Assembly (NCBI RefSeq): GCF_009669325.1
Contig: NZ_SZWE01000001.1
Location: forward strand, 1,302,402 to 1,366,401
Source: Roseovarius bejariae
GTDB taxonomy: Bacteria; Pseudomonadota; Alphaproteobacteria; Rhodobacterales; Rhodobacteraceae
Direction: 5' to 3'
Length of the DNA stretch: 64,000 nucleotides
Shown: positions 8,724 through 17,293 of the stretch, piece by piece
Position numbering within the stretch: position 1 is the stretch's first letter
Layout of the letters: each line of letters begins with the position of its first letter
Program-made: the position numbers and the translations under genes
The notes under the pieces: generated by a model
The model's input: only the letters and a program-made list of their open reading frames with translations
What the model was told of the DNA's origin: nothing
Database searches by the model: none

Positions 8724-9998
8724 TCAGCCCTCCTGCGTTGGGGGCGTTGGCCGCGGTGCTTGCCCGGTGCCGCGGGCGCGTTGCGGGCCGCTGCTGCGCG
8801 GCAGGGAGCGGATCGCGGTGGAGAGCGCCGCCAGATCGGTGCGCAGCTCGGTCATGGTTTCCTGCCGTCCGGCGCTGATCTCTTCGAGGATGCGCAACAT
8901 CTGCACGTCGATGGAGCGCAGGCGCATCCGGCTTTCGGCATCCAGCCCCGCCTCGCCCGTGTGCTCGCCCTGACGTTCCATCAGTTCGATCAGGCGTTCC
9001 TGCCCCTCGGCCACGCGGGTCAGGGCGGTGTTCACGGGGTTGGTATCGCTCATCCGGTGGGTCAGGCGTTCGACGGAGTCGGCCAGCACGCCAAGTTTTT
9101 CATCGACCATGGAGCGGCTGACATCCGATTGGGTCAGCATCATTTGCAGGCTTTCCATCTGCTCGGCCATGTAATCGATAACCGGGGCAACAGCCGCGGC
9201 CTCGCCCGTGGCCTCGCTGTCGCTTCCGGCAAAGCCGACGCGGGTGATGGTGGACATCCACTCCTCAAGCTCGCGGTAGAAGCGGTTTTGGCCGTGGCCC
9301 GCGAAGAGCTCCAACAACCCCACGACAAGCGAGCCGGCCAGCCCCAGAAGCGAGGAGGCGAAGGCCACGCCCATGCCGCCCAACTGCGCCTCGAGCCCGG
9401 TCATCAGGCGGTTGAACACCTCAACCCCGCCTTCGCCGTCTTGCGGTGCAAGGCTGCGGATGGTGTCGACGACCGCCGGAACCGTCGTGGCCAGACCATA
9501 GAAGGTGCCCAACAGCCCGAGGAAAATCAGCATGTTGACGATATAGCGGGTGATTTCGCGCGCCTCGTCGATACGTTGCGCGACGGAATCGAGGATCGAA
9601 CGTGCCGAGGTCTGGGCGATCTGCATCCGCTTCTTGCCGCGTTGCCGCAGAAGCGAGGCAAGCGGCGCCAGAAGCTGTGGCGCCTTCGTCATTTCATGGC
9701 CCGGCGTTTCGGCGGCGAAGCCTTCGATCCAGCGGACCGAACCGATCAGTTGAAAGACCTGCCAGAAACAGGCGACCACGCCGATCAGAAAGACAAACAG
9801 GATAAACCCGTTGAGATAGGGGTTGGCCTGAAAGACGGGCAAGACGCGCGGCAGGGCCAGGAAAGCCCCGAAACACGTCAGCCCCAACACGATCAGCATC
9901 AGCGTGATCTGGCGAAGGGGATGTGAAAACTTTGGCTCGACCTCACGGTCCGGCTGCGCCATTGGCACGGCTCCCGGCGGTGGTTCTTGTTGCGTCAA
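8724..9998 (-). CDS. MotA/TolQ/ExbB-type proton channel protein
   Basis: The protein is 424 residues. Hydrophobic segments lie at about 28-52, 62-86, 148-172 and 205-232; the last two carry the ExbB/MotA-like signatures LGLLGTFYGLATTVPAV and GGMGVAFASSLLGLAGSLVVG. The remaining C-terminal ~175 residues are a helical cytoplasmic tail ending in a Pro/Arg-rich stretch. The four-segment layout is closer to MotA than to three-segment ExbB. With the downstream OmpA/coiled-coil protein it should form an ion-driven complex. No flagellar, Tol or TonB genes are nearby, so the partner process is unknown. Confidence 0.85.
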   Translation of the reverse strand: MTQQEPPPGAVPMAQPDREVEPKFSHPLRQITLMLIVLGLTCFGAFLALPRVLPVFQANPYLNGFILFVFLIGVVACFWQVFQLIGSVRWIEGFAAETPGHEMTKAPQLLAPLASLLRQRGKKRMQIAQTSARSILDSVAQRIDEAREITRYIVNMLIFLGLLGTFYGLATTVPAVVDTIRSLAPQDGEGGVEVFNRLMTGLEAQLGGMGVAFASSLLGLAGSLVVGLLELFAGHGQNRFYRELEEWMSTITRVGFAGSDSEATGEAAAVAPVIDYMAEQMESLQMMLTQSDVSRSMVDEKLGVLADSVERLTHRMSDTNPVNTALTRVAEGQERLIELMERQGEHTGEAGLDAESRMRLRSIDVQMLRILEEISAGRQETMTELRTDLAALSTAIRSLPRSSGPQRARGTGQAPRPTPPTQEG

Positions 9999-10030
9999 CC
10001 CTACGCGTCAAAACCCCCTAAGCCAAGGTT

Positions 10031-10561
10031 TTATGCGCATAAATGCCGGACGCGCTCGGCTAGCCAGTCCAGTTCGGCATCGCGAATACCCAGCTCGTGC
10101 AGATGGGCGGCGGTATTGTAAAGATATTCGGTATTCGGGCCGCGCCCGCCCACGGCGCTTGCAATGATGCGGGCCTGCTCCTCGAGGTCCAGGCCGCCGC
10201 AATATTGCACATGGTCGGGGTCGATCACGTAGGTCACCGCCTCGACCACCCGGCCATCGGCCAATTCAAGCTCCAACAGACGCTCCAGATAGGCCGCCGA
10301 AACCAGTTCTCGTTCACGCAGGTAGGCCAGTGTCTGGTCTTCCTCGCCCGCCGCCACCGAAAGCGCCACGCCATGACAGCGCGCGCCCTCCATCGCATCC
10401 AGCGCCAGAACGAGGCCCGGAGCTTCTTCGGTGCCGCGATGATGGATCGACCGCATACAGAAACTGCGGTGATAATCGGGCAGCGTGGCGATCACCCGTT
10501 CGGCCACGTTGAACCCGGGATTCCACACCAAAGACCCATAGCCGAAAACCCACATCGTCAT
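10031..10561 (-). CDS. ChaC-like gamma-glutamylcyclotransferase
   Basis: The protein is 176 residues and matches the ChaC family, whose members degrade glutathione to 5-oxoproline and Cys-Gly in the cytosol. The signature VFGYGSLVWNPGF is at residues 4-16, the substrate loop of the gamma-glutamylcyclotransferase fold. A Glu-rich segment RERELVSAAYLERLL near residues 86-100 is where the catalytic Glu is expected. The C-terminus (PNTEYLYNTAAHLHELGI) is also typical. It stands alone, divergent from the DUF2125 gene. Confidence 0.88.
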   Translation of the reverse strand: MTMWVFGYGSLVWNPGFNVAERVIATLPDYHRSFCMRSIHHRGTEEAPGLVLALDAMEGARCHGVALSVAAGEEDQTLAYLRERELVSAAYLERLLELELADGRVVEAVTYVIDPDHVQYCGGLDLEEQARIIASAVGGRGPNTEYLYNTAAHLHELGIRDAELDWLAERVRHLCA

Positions 10562-10630
10562 TTTGCTGTTCCTCTTGCCACACAGGCCTTAAACACCATC
10601 CCGAGAGAGCAGAAAAGGGGGCCATGGCCC

Positions 10631-11638
10631 ATGCGTTTGTTGCTGGCACTTCTGATCGCGGTTGTCGCGCTTTGGTCGGGATATTGGTATATCGGATCAA
10701 GCGGCGTGCAATCGGGCTTTGCCGCGTGGTTCGGGGAGCGGCGCACCGAGGGCTGGATGGCCGAATACAGCGACCTGACCGTTCAAGGCTTTCCCAGCCG
10801 GTTCGATACGGTGATCGAGAATCTGGCGCTGGCCGATCCGGACACCGGGCTGGCATGGGAAGCGCCGCGGTTCCAGATCAATGCGCTGAGCTACAACCCC
10901 GGCCATGTGATCGCCGTCTGGCCGGACCAGCAGTTGATCGCCACTCCGGTTGAGAAATACGAAGTGAAGAGCCGTGACATGCGGGCCAGCGTGGTGGTGG
11001 GTGCAAGCACCCGCCTGCCCCTGAAGCGCAGCACGCTGACAGCGGAGGCGCTGGAGGTGACCCCCGCAGGCCGGGACGAGCCGACACGCATCGAAGCGCT
11101 GAGCCTTGCCGTTGAGACGGTGCCCGTCCGTACCGACCCGACGTATCGGTTTGGCCTGCGGGCCGACGGTGTCGCGCCCTCGGTGCCGGTGCGCGCGCAG
11201 CTTGACCCGCGCGGCAGCCTGCCCGAGGCGCTGGAAGCCTTGCAGGCCGATATGGTGGTGGAGTTCGACAAGCCGTGGGATCGCGGCGCGATCGAGGAGG
11301 CCCGGCCACAGCCCCGGCGAATCAACGTCAAGCTGGCGCAGGCCCGCTGGGGGCGGTTGGAGCTTCAGGCGGCGGGCGAGGTGACGGTGGATGCGCGCGG
11401 CGTGCCCACCGGCGAGATCACGGTCAAGGCCCGCAATTGGCGCGAGATCCTGGAACTGGCGGTGACGGCGGGGGCGATCCCGGAGGGGTTCGCCGGGACG
11501 CTGGAAGACGGGCTTTCCCTTCTGTCGCAGATGGCGGGAAACCCAAAGACACTGGATATTCCGCTTGGGTTCCGCTCGGGGCGGGTGATGCTGGGGCCGG
11601 TGCCGATCGGGCCGTCGCCGGTTATTCGGTTGAGGTAA
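10631..11638 (+). CDS. DUF2125 domain-containing protein
   Basis: The protein is 335 residues with an N-terminal signal anchor (LLLALLIAVVALWSGYWYIG), then a largely beta-predicted periplasmic domain with YSDLTVQGFPSRFDTVIENL. This matches the DUF2125 family of alphaproteobacteria, whose function is unknown. The start at 10631 puts the hydrophobic segment directly at the N-terminus; the frame is open far upstream, but only over the antisense of the ChaC gene. The two genes are divergent, with about 70 bases between starts. Confidence 0.8.
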   Translation: MRLLLALLIAVVALWSGYWYIGSSGVQSGFAAWFGERRTEGWMAEYSDLTVQGFPSRFDTVIENLALADPDTGLAWEAPRFQINALSYNPGHVIAVWPDQQLIATPVEKYEVKSRDMRASVVVGASTRLPLKRSTLTAEALEVTPAGRDEPTRIEALSLAVETVPVRTDPTYRFGLRADGVAPSVPVRAQLDPRGSLPEALEALQADMVVEFDKPWDRGAIEEARPQPRRINVKLAQARWGRLELQAAGEVTVDARGVPTGEITVKARNWREILELAVTAGAIPEGFAGTLEDGLSLLSQMAGNPKTLDIPLGFRSGRVMLGPVPIGPSPVIRLR

Positions 11639-11645
11639 GTGGATT

Positions 11646-11705
11646 GGGGGCCTTGCCCCCGACGCCCTGCGGGCGCCTCCCCCAGAGTATTTTTGGAAAG
11701 ATGAA
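11646..11705. repeat. Rhodobacterales-type intergenic repeat (GC hairpins plus GTATTTTTGGAAAGATGAA core)
   Basis: The element contains GGGGGCCTTGCCCCC (11646-11660), a second small hairpin GCCCTGCGGGC (11664-11674), and then AGAGTATTTTTGGAAAGATG ending in A's at 11705. Similar modules lie at 39875-39924, 40072-40093, 60768-60826 and 60945-61002 of this window. It lies between the convergent DUF2125 and extensin genes and may also end transcripts. Confidence 0.7.
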
Positions 11706-11756
11706 ACCCCGGGTGGGCGGATGCCGTATGGTGCGCATTGATGGCGCACCGCCGAC

Positions 11757-12362
11757 TTACCGGCAGTAGGAGCCGCTTCGGTACTCTGCCGTGTCGAAAT
11801 GGAAGTGATCCTGATGGTGGCGGTCCGAGTTCGGGCCGAGCACCGTGCCGAAGGGGCCGCAGGCGCTTTTGTGCAACTGGCGCAAAACGCGGCCCTTGTG
11901 GCCCTTGTTCCAGTCGTTGAGCACGGTGATGTCATTCCCGTCGCGCAACTGGATTGCGGCGATGTCGATGGCGTTGCCCTTGGCGTGTTCCGACAGGCGG
12001 GCACCGCGGCGGCTATTGCGGGTGCGGCAGGCATAATGCGCCGCGACCTTGAGGCCAGTGGCGCCGCCACCCATCTTGCCGACGGCGGGTGTCAGGCCGC
12101 TATCGACCCAGCCCTTGAGGGTGCGCGCGGTGCGGCAGTTCATCAGCGAAGATTGGCTGAGCGTGATCCCGCCCACCGAGGTCACGCGCACCGCCGCGTC
12201 GATGCCGCAGGCGCCGTTCCCGGGAACCGGGCCGACCACGACGCCCTTGATCGACGGGTCACCGCAGACCGAGCCTTTGGAGGAAACGACGGGGTCGTTG
12301 GAACGCCCCCCGACAAGGGAACACCCCATTAAAATCAATGGGATAAGCAAAGCAACACGCAT
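11757..12362 (-). CDS. Extensin-like family lipoprotein
   Basis: The protein is 201 residues. The N-terminus LLIPLILMGCSLVGG has a lipobox with acylated Cys13, so the protein should be anchored in the outer or inner membrane. The rest is the extensin-like C-terminal domain: conserved cysteines, LSEHAKGNAIDIA around residues 123-135, and DHFHFD near the C-terminus. The His/Asp set resembles that of M15/LAS peptidoglycan peptidases, so a cell-wall hydrolase role is an inference. It is three bases downstream of the dehydrogenase gene and probably co-transcribed with hisC. Confidence 0.82.
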   Translation of the reverse strand: MRVALLIPLILMGCSLVGGRSNDPVVSSKGSVCGDPSIKGVVVGPVPGNGACGIDAAVRVTSVGGITLSQSSLMNCRTARTLKGWVDSGLTPAVGKMGGGATGLKVAAHYACRTRNSRRGARLSEHAKGNAIDIAAIQLRDGNDITVLNDWNKGHKGRVLRQLHKSACGPFGTVLGPNSDRHHQDHFHFDTAEYRSGSYCR

Positions 12363-12365
12363 GGA

Positions 12366-13289
12366 TCAACCCTTTTTCACACGTCCGAAATCAGGGGCAT
12401 CGGTATCTTGCCCCGCCTCGATGATACCGCGCCGGATGGCACGTGTGCGGGTAAAGTAATCGAACAGGTGGTCGCCGTCACCCGTGCGAATGGCGCGTTG
12501 CAGGGCGAAGAGTTCCTCGGTGAAGCGACCGAGCACTTCCAGCGTCGCCTCCTTGTTGGTGAGGAAAACGTCGCGCCACATGGTCGGGTCGCTGGCGGCG
12601 ATGCGGGTGAAGTCGCGGAACCCGGCGGCGGAGTACTTGATGACCTCGCTATCGGTCACGCGGCGCAGGTCATCGGCCACGCCGACCATGGTGTAGGCGA
12701 TGAGGTGCGGCGCGTGGGAGGTGACGGCGAGGACCAGATCGTGGTGTTCGGCATCCATCTCATCGGTGAGCGCGCCCATGCCCTGCCAAAGCGCCTCGAC
12801 ACGGGCCACGGCCTCGCGGTCGCTGCCCTCGACCGGGACGATCAGGGACCAGCGGTTTTCGAAAAGCTCGGCAAAGCCCGAGGTGGGGCCGGAATGTTCG
12901 GTGCCTGCCAGCGGGTGGGCGGGGACGAAATGCACGCCTTCGGGCAGATGCGGGCCGACGGATTCGATCACCGCTTTCTTGACCGAGCCCACGTCGGACA
13001 CCGTGGCGCCGGGTTTCAGGGCCGGGGCGATTTCGGCGGCGACGGCGCCCATGGCGCCCACGGGCACGCAAAGCACGACGAGGTCCGCCCCCTCCACGGC
13101 CTCGGCTGCGCTGTCGCAGACGCGGTCGCACAGGCCGATCTCGCGCGCGGTGGCGCGGGTGGCCTCGGAGCGGGCGAAGCCGGTGACTTCGCCGGCCAGA
13201 CCGTGGCGTTTCATCGCCCAGAACATCGACGAGGCGATCAGGCCCAGACCGATCAGCGCCACGCGGTCGTAGATCGGCGCGGCACTCAT
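12366..13289 (-). CDS. tyrC: Prephenate/arogenate (cyclohexadienyl) dehydrogenase family protein
   Basis: The enzyme oxidises prephenate or arogenate with NAD(P) in tyrosine synthesis. The protein is 307 residues: an N-terminal Rossmann fold [17 protein letters not shown] at residues about 9-25, [14 protein letters not shown] with the catalytic His around residue 125-140, then an all-helical dimer domain. I chose the ATG at 13289 because it overlaps the hisC stop (ATGA) and places the Rossmann motif near the N-terminus; a further 27 codons are open upstream. The hisC-tyrC pairing is common in alphaproteobacteria, where HisC can also transaminate aromatic precursors. The choice between prephenate and arogenate cannot be made from sequence. 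Confidence 0.88.
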   Translation of the reverse strand: MSAAPIYDRVALIGLGLIASSMFWAMKRHGLAGEVTGFARSEATRATAREIGLCDRVCDSAAEAVEGADLVVLCVPVGAMGAVAAEIAPALKPGATVSDVGSVKKAVIESVGPHLPEGVHFVPAHPLAGTEHSGPTSGFAELFENRWSLIVPVEGSDREAVARVEALWQGMGALTDEMDAEHHDLVLAVTSHAPHLIAYTMVGVADDLRRVTDSEVIKYSAAGFRDFTRIAASDPTMWRDVFLTNKEATLEVLGRFTEELFALQRAIRTGDGDHLFDYFTRTRAIRRGIIEAGQDTDAPDFGRVKKG

Positions 13290-14371
13290 GCCCCGTTCCC
13301 CATGAACTGGCCCACCGCATGGGCCACCCGGCGGCAGCTTGCCTCGTCCCCGACGGTGATCCGCAGGCAATGCGGCAGGTTGTAGCCCGCCACCGGCCGC
13401 ACGATCAGGCCCTCGGATTTAAGGTGCGCGTCACAGCCTTCGGCCTCGGCGCGGCTGGCAAAGCGGGCGAGGATGAAGTTTGCGGTCGAGGTGTCGGAGG
13501 GCACGCCATGTTCGGCCAGGGCCTCGGCCAGCCATGCGCGCAGGCGGGTGTTGTCCTCGCGGCACTTGGTGGCCCACGCCTCGTCGCGCACTGCCGCTTC
13601 GGCGGTGACAAGGGCGGCTTGGCTGAGGTTGAAAGGGCCGCGCATCCGGTTCAGGACATCGACCACATGCTGCGGGCCATAGCCCCAGCCGACGCGCAAC
13701 CCGCCCAGCCCGTAAAGCTTGGAAAAGGTGCGGGTCATCACCACGTTTTCGCGGCTGTCCACAAGGCCCGCGCCGCCGTCGTAGCCTTCGACGTACTCGG
13801 CATAGGCCCCGTCCAGCACCAAAAGCACGTGATCGGGCAGGTTTTCGGCCAGCCGGGCGACCTCGCCGTCACCGATCATGGTGCCGGTAGGGTTGTTGGG
13901 GTTGGCGATGAACACCAGCTTGGTGTTCTCGGTACAGGCGGCAAGGATCGCGTCCACATCGGTCACGCGCTCACGCTCGGGCACCTCGACGGGGGTTGCG
14001 CCATTGGCCATGGCGCTGATCTTGTACATGGCAAAGCCGTGTTCGGTGTGGATCACCTCGTCGCCCGGCCCGGCGTAGGCTTGGCAGAGAAAGGCGATGA
14101 TCTCATCGCTGCCCACGCCACAGACCACGCGCGCCGGATCGACCCCGTGCACCTCGCCAATCGCCTCGCGCAGGGCGCGGTGATCGGTCGAGGGATAGCG
14201 GTGCAGGTCATAGGCCGCCTTGCGGAACGCCTCTTTCGCGGCCTCGCTGGGACCGAAGGGGTTTTCGTTCGAGCTGAGCTTGACCACGTTCGAAACACCC
14301 GCCACGTGGCTGGCCCCGCCCTGGTAAAGCTCAATATCCATGATCCCCGGCTGGGGTGTGATCTTGGTCAT
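13286..14371 (-). CDS. hisC: Histidinol-phosphate aminotransferase
   Basis: HisC is a PLP enzyme converting imidazole-acetol phosphate to histidinol phosphate. The protein is 361 residues, fold-type I, with [11 protein letters not shown] near residue 35, the segment [10 protein letters not shown], and the PLP-binding lysine in [16 protein letters not shown]. The start [16 protein letters not shown] is typical. It is first in a hisC-tyrC-extensin run. The linkage to tyrC suggests it also serves phenylalanine/tyrosine transamination, as in other bacteria with this order; that is an inference. Confidence 0.93.
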   Translation of the reverse strand: MTKITPQPGIMDIELYQGGASHVAGVSNVVKLSSNENPFGPSEAAKEAFRKAAYDLHRYPSTDHRALREAIGEVHGVDPARVVCGVGSDEIIAFLCQAYAGPGDEVIHTEHGFAMYKISAMANGATPVEVPERERVTDVDAILAACTENTKLVFIANPNNPTGTMIGDGEVARLAENLPDHVLLVLDGAYAEYVEGYDGGAGLVDSRENVVMTRTFSKLYGLGGLRVGWGYGPQHVVDVLNRMRGPFNLSQAALVTAEAAVRDEAWATKCREDNTRLRAWLAEALAEHGVPSDTSTANFILARFASRAEAEGCDAHLKSEGLIVRPVAGYNLPHCLRITVGDEASCRRVAHAVGQFMGNGA

Positions 14372-14487
14372 GTGGACATCTCCCTTGGCGCGGTTCTAGC
14401 TTTGCCCCTTGGCCTTGACCAGAACCAAAAACGTACGCCTGATAATGTGTCGCCTTGCTGCATCCATTGGGTGGGGCGATGCCCTGT

Positions 14488-15114
14488 TCAATCGTAGCCC
14501 AGGTTGGAGTTAATCATCGCAAGTAGCTCAGCGGCATTCGGAACTTGCTCGAAAGCGACTGGCACAGTGAGCGCCCCCCAATGAACCGGTTGGCCGGAAT
14601 GGGAGAGCCCAAATCCAAATGGATTAAGCTCTTGTTGATCCAATAACGTCCCGACTCTCAGGGATGGGTGGGGACGGGTCGCAAAAATCTCGTACGGATA
14701 GGTCGCGGAATGCGCGTTCGACACCACATAAAGCCGGGTTCCAGCGTGCCAGTTGCGCCCGCGGCGGCAAACAATGGAACGTTTGTTGGTTACAAAATAG
14801 AGCAAAGTGCAGAGGACCGTTTGCCTTTCATGGGCCGACCACATCGCGGTACATAAGAAAGCAAGCGACGCAGCGCTGTACACCCATATGGCATCAAATC
14901 GCCCAAATGACGCGTTATCCGGGATGAAAGGCAAGGTACTCCACATCGCCAAGGCACCGAATATCATCGAGATAAGGCGAGTTCGCTCGGCTCCGATAGG
15001 CTGAAAGAACCGGCGTCCATATTCGGGCCGCCCTGTCCAGATCACGTGTTCATCGGCATCCAGAATGGTGTTGAGTTCGCCGTGCGAAAAAACGTCGATT
15101 GAAACACCGCTCAT
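14488..15114 (-). CDS. Hypothetical membrane protein, lower-GC insert
   Basis: The protein is 208 residues and I do not recognise it firmly. The N-terminal stretch ILDADEHVIWTGRPEYG resembles the start of small membrane proteins with a PH-like domain (YdbT type). Two hydrophobic segments follow at about 45-65 and 75-95, and the rest is polar. The codons are visibly richer in A/T than those of the neighbours (e.g. many AAT, TCT, CAA), hinting at horizontal acquisition. It lies between hisC and rpsD, both conserved genes. The function is unknown. Confidence 0.6.
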   Translation of the reverse strand: MSGVSIDVFSHGELNTILDADEHVIWTGRPEYGRRFFQPIGAERTRLISMIFGALAMWSTLPFIPDNASFGRFDAIWVYSAASLAFLCTAMWSAHERQTVLCTLLYFVTNKRSIVCRRGRNWHAGTRLYVVSNAHSATYPYEIFATRPHPSLRVGTLLDQQELNPFGFGLSHSGQPVHWGALTVPVAFEQVPNAAELLAMINSNLGYD

Positions 15115-15201
15115 TCTGCAAAATATCCCTTAACCGAAGCACTGGCCAGACGTGCCACAAAATCCATAAGTTACAACGTCGTTTACACTACATCCCAAAC
15201 A

Positions 15202-15240
15202 CAAAAAGAAAAAGCCGCGGCGGGTTTCCCCGTCGCGGCC
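15202..15240 (-). terminator. Rho-independent terminator of rpsD
   Basis: Read on the minus strand, GCCGCGACGGG-GAAA-CCCGCCGCGGC (stem 11 bp including one G-U, positions 15214-15239) is followed by TTTTTCTTTTTG (15202-15213). It starts 24 bases after the rpsD stop and fits a classic intrinsic terminator. Confidence 0.92.
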
Positions 15241-15263
15241 TTGGATCCTGTGGCGCAGAGGTC

Positions 15264-15884
15264 TTAGTTCTGCGCGTAGAATTCGATGACGAGGTTCGGT
15301 TCCATCTGCACGGGATAGGGCACATCGCCCAGGCCCGGGGTGCGGACGAAGGTTGCGGTCATCTTGGAATGGTCGGCCTCGATGTAATCGGGAACGTCAC
15401 GTTCGGGCAGTTGGGTGGCTTCGAGAAGCGCGGTCATCTGCTTGGAACGGTCGCGGACCTCGATGACGTCCCCTTCTTTCACGCGGTAGGAGGGGATGTT
15501 GACCTTCTTGCCGTTCACACGGACGTGGCCGTGGTTCACGAACTGACGTGCGGCAAAGATGGTGGCCACGAACTTGGCGCGGTAAACGACCGCGTCCAGA
15601 CGGCGCTCCAGCAGACCGATGAGAATCTCACCGGTGTCGCCGCGCAGGCGCTCGGCCTCCGAGAAGATGCGGCGGAACTGTTTTTCCGTCAGGTCGCCGT
15701 AGTAGCCTTTCAGCTTCTGCTTGGCGCGCAGTTGCAGGCCGAAGTCGGACATCTTGCCCTTGCGGCGCTGACCGTGCTGGCCGGGGCCGTATTCACGGCG
15801 GTTGACGGGGGATTTCGGACGACCCCAGATGTTTTCGCCCATCCGGCGGTCGATTTTGTACTTGGCAGACGTGCGTTTGGTCAC
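15264..15884 (-). CDS. rpsD: 30S ribosomal protein S4
   Basis: S4 nucleates 30S assembly by binding the 5' domain of 16S rRNA, and in several bacteria represses its own mRNA. The protein is 206 residues, normal length, starting [21 protein letters not shown], with the S4 RNA-binding domain [20 protein letters not shown] and [19 protein letters not shown] in the middle. It is a monocistronic gene here: its own promoter at 16094-16121, a leader of about 200 bases, a strong AAGGAGAT ribosome site, and an intrinsic terminator. Confidence 0.97.
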   Translation of the reverse strand: MTKRTSAKYKIDRRMGENIWGRPKSPVNRREYGPGQHGQRRKGKMSDFGLQLRAKQKLKGYYGDLTEKQFRRIFSEAERLRGDTGEILIGLLERRLDAVVYRAKFVATIFAARQFVNHGHVRVNGKKVNIPSYRVKEGDVIEVRDRSKQMTALLEATQLPERDVPDYIEADHSKMTATFVRTPGLGDVPYPVQMEPNLVIEFYAQN

Positions 15885-15959
15885 GGCTGATCTCCTTTAT
15901 GGTGGCATTTCAGCTTGATCCGATAACCGGTTCCCACTTTTCGGGCTGAAATCGCGTCT

Positions 15960-16088
15960 CAGCTCAAACCGTGGGGCAGTCAGGCGGTCAGCCTCGTGCC
16001 GTTGCTAAAGGGCGTTGTCCTCTGGTCTTACCCGGTTTCCCGGCGCCTGACAGGGTTCCCCTTGCGGGGGCCACCAACACCAATGAAG
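15960..16088 (-). ncRNA. Structured 5' leader of rpsD (candidate S4 autoregulatory element or small RNA)
   Basis: The 256-base gap 15885-16140 has no gene. Transcribed on the minus strand from the promoter at 16094-16121, it gives a hairpin CCCC-GCAA-GGGG (16058-16069), then an 8-bp helix GTCAGGCG (16044-16051) with CGCCTGAC (15979-15986) enclosing a CCGG-GAAA-CCGG hairpin (16032-16043). Both loops are GNRA. Beyond it, nearer the gene, is a sequence with GGGAACCGGTTATCGGATC (about 15916-15934). No 4.5S, 6S, RNase P or tmRNA signature fits. S4 leaders are known in other bacteria with different structures, so a role in autoregulation is an inference. Confidence 0.5.
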
Positions 16089-16093
16089 CCGCG

Positions 16094-16121
16094 CTTATAC
16101 GCGCGTCAGATGCAGAGTCAA
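16094..16121 (-). promoter_or_regulatory. Sigma-70-type promoter for rpsD and its leader
   Basis: On the minus strand TTGACT (16116-16121) and TATAAG (16094-16099) are separated by 16 bases. Both hexamers are close to consensus. The promoter lies immediately after the end of the Hint gene (16141) and reads into the rpsD leader. Confidence 0.75.
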
Positions 16122-16140
16122 CCACGCAAATGCAGCTGTC

Positions 16141-17205
16141 TCAGGCCGCCTCGTGCAGCAGGATCGCCGCCTCGGAGCTGTTCAGGCTGCGGCGCGCGAA
16201 ACTGCCGTAGGTGTGCGGCTCGCTTTCGAGGTGCGGGTTGAGCGCCAGAAGCCTTGCGCGGTCCTCGTCGGCCAGTGTGGACAAGGCCGTGCTGGCGGGG
16301 TGGAAACTTTCGGTCTCCACGCCATTGGCCCAAAGCACCTGATGGCGCGGCAGCATGAGGTGGATATAGGTCACCTCGCGCAGGGCCGCGTCCACGGTGA
16401 CCGTGGACTGGTTCACCAGATCGCGGGCCGTGACCAGAACCTCGGGGGTGTTGAACAGCGCGCGCGCCTCGTCGCCTTCCAGAAGCATCCGGTGGCTGGG
16501 CGAGACCAGCAGCTCCTCATCCGGGCGGTCGCCGCCAAACGCGCCTGCCTTGATGCGGATGGGCCGCAGGTAGGGCATGGCGAAAAGCCGGGCGCCAGTC
16601 ATACGGCGCTGGCCGATCCATTGGATTTCCTCGGCGCCGTTGTCCTTGGTCTGCACCATGTCGCCTTCGCGCAGGTCTTGCACCAGGCGCGGGCCATCGG
16701 GGGTATGGATGCGCGTGCCGGGGGTGAAACAGATCACCCCGCCGGTTTCCGGCCCGGTCGAGGGGTGCCGCAACCCTTCCAGCGATTGGTGCACCACCCA
16801 CATTTCCGTATTGCGCGGGGGGATTTCATCGACAAACAGCAAGAGGGGCGGCGTGCCGCCGCCCACTTCGATCAAGGTCACGGTAAAGCTGCGCGCCCCA
16901 TCGGTGACAACGAACCCGCTGTCCATCAGGGGATCGTTCACCTTGACGCTGTCAATGTCGCTTGTGTTGGTCCGTGCCGCACCCACAAGGCGCCGCACCA
17001 GTCGTGCCGCCCGTTTGCGGCAGTTTGTTCCGTCGTCTGCCTGTTCCAGTCGCAGGACCTCGTTGGGTCCATCCACGCGCACCGCGTCACCCCGCCAAGA
17101 CCAAGCGGCCCCGACACTAAGGGATTGGATCGGTGCGGAGTCGAGTCCGTCCACTTCCGTCTGCGACCAGGAGATGACAAACGCGCCACGAAAGCCCGTC
17201 TTCAT
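16141..17205 (-). CDS. Hint (hedgehog/intein) domain protein
   Basis: The protein is 354 residues. The C-terminal half from about residue 155 is a Hint module: CFTPGTRIHTPDGPRLVQDL with the nucleophilic Cys position, EEIQWIGQRRMTG, PIRIKAGAFGG and LLVSPSHRMLLEG. The N-terminal ~150 residues form an unassigned beta-rich domain. In Rhodobacteraceae such Hint proteins are numerous and usually linked to secreted or surface proteins; no C-terminal intein Asn/His-Asn junction followed by an extein is visible. It may cleave itself before the Cys. No signal peptide is seen. The gene is single. Confidence 0.78.
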   Translation of the reverse strand: MKTGFRGAFVISWSQTEVDGLDSAPIQSLSVGAAWSWRGDAVRVDGPNEVLRLEQADDGTNCRKRAARLVRRLVGAARTNTSDIDSVKVNDPLMDSGFVVTDGARSFTVTLIEVGGGTPPLLLFVDEIPPRNTEMWVVHQSLEGLRHPSTGPETGGVICFTPGTRIHTPDGPRLVQDLREGDMVQTKDNGAEEIQWIGQRRMTGARLFAMPYLRPIRIKAGAFGGDRPDEELLVSPSHRMLLEGDEARALFNTPEVLVTARDLVNQSTVTVDAALREVTYIHLMLPRHQVLWANGVETESFHPASTALSTLADEDRARLLALNPHLESEPHTYGSFARRSLNSSEAAILLHEAA

Positions 17206-17293
17206 TGCCTGTATGCCTGCCTATTTATTTTTTTATTAACGGGACGTTAACAAAACCGAATCACTCTGGGAAGCCCCCACGATTCGGTTTTGG

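Noticed and set aside
10097..10630. Upstream extension of the DUF2125 reading frame
   Set aside because: It runs antisense to the ChaC gene and would bury the signal anchor; the internal ATG at 10631 fits.
15960..16088. 4.5S/SRP RNA in the rpsD leader
   Set aside because: The universal GGAAGGAAGCAGC-type S-domain motif is absent; kept only as a leader candidate.
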